Below are positions 28,701 through 34,736 of a stretch of 40,902 nt of DNA, in pieces. How positions within the stretch are numbered: position 1 is the first letter of the stretch; each line of letters begins with the position of its first letter. The notes under the pieces were generated by a model. That model did no database searches. It saw nothing but the letters and a program-made list of their open reading frames with translations, and had not been told where the DNA came from. The DNA comes from an uncultured Paracoccaceae bacterium (GTDB lineage Bacteria > Pseudomonadota > Alphaproteobacteria > Rhodobacterales > Rhodobacteraceae). The DNA lies in the NCBI GenBank assembly GCA_947497065.1, contig CANMEQ010000010.1, forward strand, positions 1 to 40,902, read 5' to 3'. The position numbers and the translations under genes are program-made.

Positions 28701-29363
28701 ATAAACGCCGTGGTCGATGAATTCGATGACACTGTGCGTGTTATTCAAATGGTCGAAAACAGCGGTCCATATGTTGGTCGAAATCGCGTTATTCAAGAAG
28801 CCAAAGGCGAGTTCATCGCTATTCAGGATGCCGACGACTGGTCACATCCGAACCGGCTAGAACTTCAATTGAACGCTTTTAAAGAAAGCCCTTTATTGAA
28901 GCTGGTTACTGCTCCACATATTCGAATTGACCATGGTGGCTTCATTCAAATGGAAGCGGGTTTTTCTATTCTAGGCGACGGCCCCATGACATCACTTTTC
29001 CGCAAATCAGTATTTGATGATATCGGGATGTTCGCTTCAGTTCGGTCTCGTGGGGATGTTGAAATGCGAGAACGTATTCGCAGTTATTTCGGACCTCACG
29101 CATTATTAGAATTAGAAACTCCAATGATGCTTTGTTTAGCCGCATCGCAGACGCTTTCTCAACAGACAAACGCCAAAAAATCCGAACAATTACAAATGTT
29201 TAGAACAAATATCAGTCAACGCAGAGAGCTACGTTTGTTGCGAAGACGTGATGAAGTTCTGACTAGCTCAGATGCAATCCAAATTCCTTTCGCTCTTCGG
29301 CCGCCGAAATTGAAGGAAAGCAATCTTGCTTCAGAAACTTTGAATGGGTCAAAGGAAAACTAG
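25722..29363 (+). CDS. Very large protein with C-terminal family 2 glycosyltransferase domain
   Basis: 1213 residues. The ATG at 25722 has AGGA five bases upstream; a second ATG follows at once. The C-terminus (about 944-1150) is a clear GT-A family 2 domain: PLVTVVISAFDPD, the VVDDRSQ loop, GPYVGRNRVIQEAKGEFIA and the metal motif DADD (1036-1039). The first 940 residues match nothing I recognise. Residues about 330-530 read like a worn glycosyltransferase domain (for example EPDYVISAVQAFWRYG and MSVQRAMKISEGF), and about 560-940 is largely helical, TPR-like in texture. Codon use is more AT-rich than in the rml genes. One base separates its stop from the next glycosyltransferase start. It probably acts on the cluster's polymer. 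Confidence 0.82.
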   Translation: MMSQFSNKFLARISEYPIAVQEALCSETSRELVMSATAVFHGKALTNEEKILDAIEKFPIFDSLLGNLVASKKFQSQFKSAVSDLESGDGMRADRAISGLIRDLSDENSPYFYKLLEVAKLEEFSFLSIVFPLIDFYRSVELGKGDTETVLSQMIASGRSPFLSGLAHSYGIDGLQILGGEFPSFLTGVATRSFAKGFSSSQRLSDPSSSTKADLSRLAVFLGELTNSDSILPNAEPFGVLLPSDASDDCLSWWVAHLESGLICDVSKDEEDAKSWERKLTLSSLARPSPIMIAALSRVDLSGNLTVEIAGQINDSTNWASQVVGYPEPIMQLVSLGEFQGAGDESPATKVRLVWGLDLEDTEAQIGSTTVSLDDSFAVLVRMDDGCDAASYLNNSSCLVVNGLQGLASLLKDCEKSVHLQKKPTLFLSRCTPAEPDYVISAVQAFWRYGGQFTTAGALVTIKADNTGNQKLDTDSDIGLGHVAPLGLTCMSVQRAMKISEGFLNTDVDIVGDLYIQKDELILRKNNWSNAQLADFVPRIERVLNDLPLTDFERDEAFLWALQDTALADSFVSLKQRSALPREITMKLREFQGLRRKLKQVIMRPELKSVGELIVLIAKSDRSVLTSSDFDQFADAVTRDVSLIRKLSDNQIFDFFALLKQSSAIDIAARNLATFAQEICQHSSALIIDLFSVLAMGLPEDELNIVIAECSAVTQGRARTFYRLAEVQSRYGSPRTLLHYLKRILATHPDLAKEDGFLKAFSSLLVSYDRNYLNQVVGTSVVKRIHKSIKFENAFRQAVRMQNKTDVQNLLERDGDVGSVNLVHLSNGLRAFSNELRSLEVKVNDFQHTDTYNQHVRQILAATLFDIDTLSELKAHDLLFRGTDLDIICNNILGDNQPLNDYLSEMFSETNIPSLKVLGSSVSEVFENAAIETKSARKTRISKSSPLVTVVISAFDPDIDLLRKSIASMVNQTHTKVEIIVVDDRSQADFSRAINAVVDEFDDTVRVIQMVENSGPYVGRNRVIQEAKGEFIAIQDADDWSHPNRLELQLNAFKESPLLKLVTAPHIRIDHGGFIQMEAGFSILGDGPMTSLFRKSVFDDIGMFASVRSRGDVEMRERIRSYFGPHALLELETPMMLCLAASQTLSQQTNAKKSEQLQMFRTNISQRRELRLLRRRDEVLTSSDAIQIPFALRPPKLKESNLASETLNGSKEN

Positions 29364-29364
29364 A

Positions 29365-30153
29365 ATGAAAAATTACGGCACCATTGACATCTCTCTGACA
29401 TCAATTTCTTCTCGAATAAGTACGCTTCCGCAAACTATTCGGTCTCTCTTGAACCAAAATTATTCAGATATCCGTATTAACCTCTACTTGTCTAAAGAAG
29501 GCCACCTGCTCGATGAAGGGGTGCCGGATCTCACGGAAGAGATGACAAATCTTCAAGCAGAAGCCGGGGAAAGACTGCGTATTTCCTACGTCAGAAACAC
29601 CGGACCATATAGGAAATTGCTGCCATATTTGTGGGAGAACTGGGGGCTATCTAAGCTCGTAGTAACCGTTGATGACGATACAATTTACCCCGCTGATTGG
29701 TTAGTGGGGCTGCTTGACGCCTATGATAAATATGGCTGCGTCGTTGGATACAGGGGCCACCAAGTCAAATTAAATAGAAGAGGCATTGCACCATATCGCG
29801 AATGGATGCGAGCTGGGGTATCCCTCAATCCAAGCCCTCTCATATTGCCGACGGGCAAAGATGGAGTGTTGTACAATACAGCTTTCTTTCCAAGCTCTGT
29901 TTTGAATTTGGAAGCTGCTCTACAAATCGCACCAACAGTGGACGATTTGTGGTTTAAATGGAACTTAGCCTTGAACGGGATAAGTACCTATCTACTCAAT
30001 ACAGATTACAAATCTGAAACCTTCGAAGAAACAGATTACTCAAGCAGCTTGTATTTGAACTTCAACCGTAAGGGCGGTAACGATGTTGCCGTTAAAAACT
30101 TGGAGACATACTTTCAGAAAAACCACGACTTCAAGGTTTCCAACTCATCGTAG
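29365..30153 (+). CDS. Small GT-A glycosyltransferase
   Basis: 262 residues from the ATG at 29365, which has AAGGA upstream and begins one base after the previous stop; a longer frame from 29344 overlaps that gene and is rejected. The pattern IDISLTSISSRISTLPQTIR resembles family 2 N-termini. VVTVDDDTIYPADW, with Asp103-Asp104-Asp105, is the metal/nucleotide site. The later VDDLWFKWNLALNGI may be the acceptor-side acidic motif. It is not a close match to any named enzyme I know. Co-transcription with the 1213-residue protein suggests it acts on the same glycan. A large hairpin overlaps its stop codon. Confidence 0.75.
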   Translation: MKNYGTIDISLTSISSRISTLPQTIRSLLNQNYSDIRINLYLSKEGHLLDEGVPDLTEEMTNLQAEAGERLRISYVRNTGPYRKLLPYLWENWGLSKLVVTVDDDTIYPADWLVGLLDAYDKYGCVVGYRGHQVKLNRRGIAPYREWMRAGVSLNPSPLILPTGKDGVLYNTAFFPSSVLNLEAALQIAPTVDDLWFKWNLALNGISTYLLNTDYKSETFEETDYSSSLYLNFNRKGGNDVAVKNLETYFQKNHDFKVSNSS

Positions 30154-30183
30154 TCGACCGAAGATTATCCGGTCGACTACGAT
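30147..30183 (+). terminator. Long perfect hairpin overlapping the glycosyltransferase stop codon
   Basis: A 14-base perfect inverted repeat (30147-30160 and 30170-30183) flanks a 9-base loop, with the TAG stop inside the left arm. No T run follows, so it is not a standard intrinsic terminator. It may protect the 3' end of the message or aid Rho-dependent ending. An alternative is a scar or target of the insertion elements just downstream. Confidence 0.5.
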
Positions 30184-30359
30184 CCGAGAAGCGTATCACG
30201 ATTTTTCCGACCCTGCTCCTAATTGTAGCATTCGCTTACACACGATTCGCATATTTCGCTTGCGCCATAAGAAATGAGTATAGAACGCACACAGTATTGT
30301 TTGAAATGATTGCGCCCTATACTCCCATAAGTTTCACTTGGCTTGGTCGAAAAATGGCT

Positions 30360-30574
30360 GTGGACCTGTCACGTTCTTGTGCCGGCCTAGGTTATCGTTC
30401 AAACCGCGTTCCGTTTGAAAGCAACCGGGCTTCTCCAGCCCAAGTATTAGTAGCACCATTGCGGACTGTATAAGTCATAAATCTACTCGAAGACTGCCTA
30501 TCGCGGCATCGCGGTCTGTCTACCACGACCTTTCGCCAGATCAGCCCTGCCTTGATGGTCTTAAAGAATGGCTC
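30360..30574 (-). pseudogene. IS3-family transposase C-terminal remnant (minus)
   Basis: Reading minus from about 30574, FFKTIKAGLIWR matches the FFKTIKAELIWR block near the end of IS3-family OrfB. A frameshift follows. Another frame continues with an RSW..RDA-like stretch and then a stop-interrupted GLEKPGCFQTE, a worn form of the terminal LGWKSPVAFE. A trace of GTRT-stop-QVH extends to about 30360. At least one frameshift and several stops show it is dead. Only the last third of the integrase domain remains. Confidence 0.65.
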
Positions 30575-30641
30575 AACGGCTTCTACATTCCGCGCCGATG
30601 CCACTCAGCTACTGGGCTGGAAAAGCCCCGTAGCTTTCAAC
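30412..30641. repeat. Imperfect inverted repeat from two IS3 fragments
   Basis: The segment 30412-30445, read on minus, and the segment 30610-30641, read on plus, both contain GGGCTGGA-AAGCCC-GT-GCTTTCAA with a few mismatches. Both correspond to the transposase end LGWKSPVAF, so the repeat arises from two copies in opposite orientation rather than from a designed stem. Confidence 0.6.
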
Positions 30642-30655
30642 ATCAAGTATTCCAA
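30569..30655 (+). pseudogene. IS3-family transposase C-terminal remnant (plus)
   Basis: From 30569 on plus the frame reads WLNGFYIPRRCHSAT, close to the (Y)INGFYNPRRRHSALG block of IS3-family OrfB. After a one-base frameshift the next frame reads LGWKSPVAFNIKYS, the usual C-terminus. It abuts the minus-strand remnant head-on near 30570, so the two come from an inversion or from two nested insertions. Confidence 0.65.
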
Positions 30656-30715
30656 AACATTTCCGGTCAGCCGATACCGTAATCTCTTATCATAACATGC
30701 TGCAAAACTTACATT

Positions 30716-32122
30716 CTACTTGCTGGTCATGAAATCCTTAACTTCAGACAGTTCTTTAGAAACCGCCGTTCTGATATGAAGTTCATTAGAACGAAGAAAT
30801 TTTATAAACTTTCGGTAACGAGAACCACCATTATAGTGTTCTCCCCGCTCAATTTGCTCCTGATATCTAGCCATGGCGTTTGGCGTAAACTTATAATGTA
30901 ACAATCTCAATGTCATATCAGAAACGCGACCGGGTGTTGTAGTGTGGTTAGCGTTCAAAAACTTGACGGCACCACCGCCTCTGAAAACAGGCGATTTTGT
31001 CAAGTAGGTTCTCACGCCGAAAAGCCGCTCCCGAAAACCACCACGGTGCAATATATACGGTGGATAGTAGTCGGGTTCACACCGTATTGTATCGTCGTAA
31101 AACGTGCATGAGGAGATTATATCAATGTCGTCAACAACATCCGGGAAAGACAAATCATCCGGATACATGTCCAACAAAATTGCTGTAGCGATATCAACTT
31201 CACTATCATTTAGTCGAGACAGCAAAGCCTCGAGTGGCTCTTGACGCATAGTATCGTAAGAAAGGAACTCATCAGCATCAACACGGACACACAACTCACC
31301 ATCCGATGTTATCTGAGAAACCAGTTCGTTTATCCATACGGAGCCAAAATGAGACTCTGAAAAACTACCATCATTTCTCCAAAGGATCACATCCTCTTGT
31401 TGGGCCAAAAATTCCGCGGTTCCATCGGTGGAACTATTATCAACGATACAAAATTGAATGTCCCCTAACTTGCGATAATACTCTAAAAATGCGCCTATGA
31501 GCTCCATTTCATTGTATGTAGTTGTAAACAGCTTAACACTTTCTTTCCGAACCAAGCGTGCTTGAACTAAATTAGAATTGGCGACCTGAGTCGATAGGGC
31601 CTTTATGTGTTTTGCGTTTGATCTGTCAAAGTGTTTCACAGCTAATTCTTGGTCACCTTTTTTCATGTGATACCAAGATATCAAAGCTTCAAAGGCCCCA
31701 TTTGTTTCGCTTAAAGACCAATTGTGTGTCGAAATAATTGAAATCGCCGATTCAATTTTGCCCTGCTTTATGAGTGTCTGACATTCCAATATTCTTGCTT
31801 TATCAATCAATTCAGCGTCAAATTCGCCGTGCGAGGTAAGAAAATTACACAGCTTGAGAGCAATTTCTGGACTCCGCCTTCTCGAAAGCAGCTCTAATTG
31901 CAAGGAAATCATTTCCTGGCTTGAGATTTCCTTGTCAGTTATCGCTTCAATCGCCCCCTCTACTAAGAAACCCGAATCCGGATTTGCGAGAACATTCTTA
32001 ATAAAGTTCTTGCGCTCTTTAATTTTCAGAGTTTTATCAATGGGAAAAGATATGACTTGCTCTAAATATCCCGCTCTATCAACAGTAGACAGGGTTGATA
32101 GGGTTAATTTCCCATATTCCAT
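30716..32122 (-). CDS. Glycosyltransferase, PF13704-like (Glyco_tranf_2_4), with helical N-terminus
   Basis: 468 residues. The N-terminal half (about 30-185) is helical and TPR-like, with repeats of the LISWYHMKKGDQELAVKHF type. The C-terminal half has a GT-A domain: LFTTTYNEMELIGAFLEYY (about 198-216), the DNSSTDGT loop (228-235) and the metal motif DADEF (282-286). RGGFRERLFG and LLHYKF are typical of this family, which often occurs in surface-glycan clusters of Rhodobacterales. Its ATG lies 11 bases after the stop of the sulfotransferase gene, so it is the second gene of that operon. AT-rich codon use matches the rest of the accessory block. Confidence 0.83.
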   Translation of the reverse strand: MEYGKLTLSTLSTVDRAGYLEQVISFPIDKTLKIKERKNFIKNVLANPDSGFLVEGAIEAITDKEISSQEMISLQLELLSRRRSPEIALKLCNFLTSHGEFDAELIDKARILECQTLIKQGKIESAISIISTHNWSLSETNGAFEALISWYHMKKGDQELAVKHFDRSNAKHIKALSTQVANSNLVQARLVRKESVKLFTTTYNEMELIGAFLEYYRKLGDIQFCIVDNSSTDGTAEFLAQQEDVILWRNDGSFSESHFGSVWINELVSQITSDGELCVRVDADEFLSYDTMRQEPLEALLSRLNDSEVDIATAILLDMYPDDLSFPDVVDDIDIISSCTFYDDTIRCEPDYYPPYILHRGGFRERLFGVRTYLTKSPVFRGGGAVKFLNANHTTTPGRVSDMTLRLLHYKFTPNAMARYQEQIERGEHYNGGSRYRKFIKFLRSNELHIRTAVSKELSEVKDFMTSK

Positions 32123-32133
32123 AGATGCGTCTC

Positions 32134-32910
32134 TTATTCTGCCAAGAATTTTTCGTAGGGCGTTCCTGAGAGCGCGCTACGGCAATCATCATAGTTTATA
32201 ATCGTATCTCTGAGCGCACCTTTGAGGTTCTTTTTCACATCGGATACTAGCCCACTTTGCTTCGGAACCCCAATATGTTGCAAAATTTTGTTCATTTCTG
32301 CTTCAGTATTTTGGACCATGTCTTCATATAAAACCATGTGCTCTTGGAAATCATTCTGGCTCAAGAACATTTCAAAATTTCTGTTATCGACTTCAAATTC
32401 CTCTGTTTTTTGTATCAGCTTCTGAGGGTCGATTTCAAAAGAACCAACAGGTTTTGAATTCCCGGTCACATTGTAACTTCCATTAATTTTCTTAGACTCA
32501 AACCCTCCAAAATAAGAAACTGCTTGCTTAAGAATATTCTCTCTTTTCAGATAAATAATTTTACAATCTGTATCATGCACGAAGGATACGAAATCATCTT
32601 TGTCTAGAATCTGTCGATACTTTAACAAAAAGCCAGATGCGATTTCATCACCGGTTGGCTCAACGTCTTTAAAAAATTTGTTTGTTTTTGGCGTAGTGGC
32701 ACGTTCAAGAAAAGCGCTTTGCAATGACTTGTAACGCTCTTTTTCCGCATCTGTTTGAGCAACAGGAACAACATCATTCTTTCCTGAAAGATTACGACAA
32801 ACCCCACCAAAAACTTCGTTTTGCATGTAAACTTGGGGAGCATTGCGCAATAGGCTAGACAACCACGTTCCGCCACATCGACCAACGAACAAGACTATAA
32901 ATTTTTGCAT
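32134..32910 (-). CDS. Sulfotransferase, Stf0-like
   Basis: 258 residues; the ATG has AAGGA eight bases upstream. The N-terminal FVGRCGGTWLSSLL (8-21) is the phosphosulfate-binding loop in its bacterial GRxGxTxL form. CKIIYLKRENILKQAVSY, further on, matches the 3'-phosphate motif with its arginine and serine (KREN...AVS). It should move sulfate from PAPS to a sugar hydroxyl in the cytoplasm. First gene of a two-gene operon with the PF13704-type glycosyltransferase, which suggests sulfation of that enzyme's product. The local base composition is very AT-rich: 20 of 60 bases are G or C in 32341-32400. The acceptor is unknown. Confidence 0.82.
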   Translation of the reverse strand: MQKFIVLFVGRCGGTWLSSLLRNAPQVYMQNEVFGGVCRNLSGKNDVVPVAQTDAEKERYKSLQSAFLERATTPKTNKFFKDVEPTGDEIASGFLLKYRQILDKDDFVSFVHDTDCKIIYLKRENILKQAVSYFGGFESKKINGSYNVTGNSKPVGSFEIDPQKLIQKTEEFEVDNRNFEMFLSQNDFQEHMVLYEDMVQNTEAEMNKILQHIGVPKQSGLVSDVKKNLKGALRDTIINYDDCRSALSGTPYEKFLAE

Positions 32911-33398
32911 TACAATATTCCTTAAGAGTTCCGTGCGCTCCTATATTAAGGGCGCTTAATTCTTACTTCATTTGGATCAGTAGATCTCGTCTATAAATGC
33001 TTGTATGGGTGGTTTTACCTGAAAATAAAAGTGGCTTTTTTAGCGACAGACGGCTTCGCAGATAACCAAATATGCCGCTTCACCCCCACCCTCCCGCCGG
33101 CTCGTGGCTATGTCCGAGTTTGTGTCGTGGTCTACTGGAGGTTTGCTTTACCTTGAATGGATCGAACGCAACTTGACGTCGCTCCATATTCTGTTGACCA
33201 ACTCACTCAGCACAACGTCAATAAAGCTTAAGCAGCTTTAGAGCGTTTCTGTCTTGATTTTAACGGACTCAACAGAAATAACAGGGCGTTGCAATCTAAA
33301 TTATTTTTCAACCGGTACTCTTCATATCGTAGGAAAGAGATATCGGGACGGTCCAAACTACGCCGATATAACAACAGAGCATTGAGGTTTAGAACTAA
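32911..33398. other. Intergenic region between divergent sulfotransferase genes
   Basis: 488 bases with no supported gene. The middle part (about 33050-33200) is richer in GC than its flanks and may be a leftover from another element, but its translations match nothing I recognise. Promoters for both neighbours must lie here; none can be placed with confidence. Confidence 0.35.
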
Positions 33399-34406
33399 GT
33401 GTCAAGAATTATACTTCACATCGGTACACATAAAACCGCCACGACATCTATTCAAAAGTTTCTCGCAAGTAACCGTGACGAACTCAAAAAACGAGGAATT
33501 TTTTACCCTGATTATTCCTTGGTAAAGAGAGCTCCGCACTATGCCCACCTTGGAATGGTAAATGCATTGTCCGGGCGGCATCCGAAATATTCACAACCGA
33601 TGGCTGAACGGTTTTTCAAGCGTGTTGTTGAACGGTCGAAAGACTACGATACAACAATAATAAGCGGTGAACCTTTCTACCGACATATCGATGTCGATCC
33701 ATCGGATAACAAAAAGCATCCCGCAGAAACATATTGGCCTCTTAGAGAAGCTTACATCAAAAAAATTCGCCGTATTTTTGGGGATGTAGAGGTAGTAGTC
33801 GTTTTTAGACGCCAAACAGAATATGCTCAGTCTCTCTATCAAGAACACATAAAGGCAACCACTTACTCTCGAAACTTCCAGCGGTTCCTAGATGACTTTT
33901 GGTTTCATTTTGCATTCAATGACCAAGCTCTTCGCTGGAAAGCTGAATTTCCGAAGTTTAAAGCTTTCTCCTTCGAGGGGCTCGCGAAAAAGAAAGATAT
34001 TGTGCATGAATTTTGTAGCCAATTAGGTCTCGATCTGGATGATTTGGCCCTGCCAGAGAGATCCAACGAAGGGCTACCAGTGGATTTGGTTATTCTAAAA
34101 CGGATGATTCATCGTGGCTCAGTCATAAACAGCGAATTGCGTCCTATGCTACAGGAACTCGTCAACAAATTTCCCGAAACACTTTGGCAAGATTCTAAAA
34201 ACCGTAGTTTTTTCGGTTCAAACGCTGCGCAAATCGATTTCCAAAAGAAATTTGATGACGACAATGAACGTCTAAAAACACTTATCTCAGGTCCGTTCGC
34301 CGAAGAAGAAAAATTGTTCCCTGAAAGTTCAAAAGAAATGATTTACGGTGATCATATGAATGAGCGGTTTTTGATGGCTGTCGTACAAAAACTACTTGAT
34401 GCATAA
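33399..34406 (+). CDS. Sulfotransferase-like protein
   Basis: 335 residues from a GTG at 33399, with GAGG 11 bases upstream; the motif so close to the start rules out a later start. HIGTHKTATTSIQKFL (7-22) is a classical phosphosulfate loop with Lys12. VEVVVVFRRQTEYAQSLYQEHIK carries the 3' phosphate-binding arginine and serine. The rest resembles the sulfotransferase-like proteins common next to bacterial glycosyltransferases. It probably sulfates a sugar of the surface polymer. It stands alone on plus, divergent from the other sulfotransferase gene. Codon use is AT-rich. Confidence 0.82.
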   Translation: MSRIILHIGTHKTATTSIQKFLASNRDELKKRGIFYPDYSLVKRAPHYAHLGMVNALSGRHPKYSQPMAERFFKRVVERSKDYDTTIISGEPFYRHIDVDPSDNKKHPAETYWPLREAYIKKIRRIFGDVEVVVVFRRQTEYAQSLYQEHIKATTYSRNFQRFLDDFWFHFAFNDQALRWKAEFPKFKAFSFEGLAKKKDIVHEFCSQLGLDLDDLALPERSNEGLPVDLVILKRMIHRGSVINSELRPMLQELVNKFPETLWQDSKNRSFFGSNAAQIDFQKKFDDDNERLKTLISGPFAEEEKLFPESSKEMIYGDHMNERFLMAVVQKLLDA

Positions 34407-34736
34407 GGGAAATTATTTCTGGCTAAAGGCCAAAGAAACGGGATTGTCCGAGATAAAGATAAATTGTCTGCGTCTGATCGAATAGGGAACTGAGTTAAAA
34501 AGATTTGCCTGTTCATCAACGGTTTCATGCGGAAATTCTCTGTCTCAATGTTTGAAAACACCGTTAAACCGTTTCCATGCGGTCGACGTTTTTCGAGAAA
34601 GCTGCATGCTTTCTAGGTCCCGAACGTCCTACTCTCATCTGCAATAAGCGAGCGGACACTACGTAAATTCAACCAGTAGCGGGGAGCATCATAAAATGCA
34701 CCCCGAACCGCCTTGTTATGTCTTTAGGCGCATTGT
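34407..34736. other. Intergenic region between convergent genes, with two hairpins
   Basis: 330 bases between the ends of the sulfotransferase and the RTX gene. A 7-base-pair hairpin lies at 34596-34614. A 10-base-pair hairpin with one mismatch lies at 34680-34705, about 30 bases past the RTX stop. Neither has a T run, so termination by them is only possible. No gene is seen. Confidence 0.4.
34680..34705 (-). terminator. Possible terminator hairpin downstream of the RTX gene
   Basis: CGGGG-T-GCAT pairs with ATGC-T-CCCCG around a 6-base loop (minus strand). It lies 32 bases past the stop. The lack of a T run makes it a weak candidate. Confidence 0.35.

Larger units (their letters stand above)
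30184..30715. other. Gene-free stretch holding IS3-family relics
   Basis: About 530 bases without an intact gene. The first 175 bases show nothing. The rest holds two head-to-head fragments of an IS3-type transposase C-terminus, described separately. No complete terminal repeats or target duplications were found. Confidence 0.6.

Noticed and set aside
33050-33200. GC-richer patch in the 32911-33398 gap as a possible IS remnant
   Set aside because: None of the six translations gave a motif I could tie to a transposase family.
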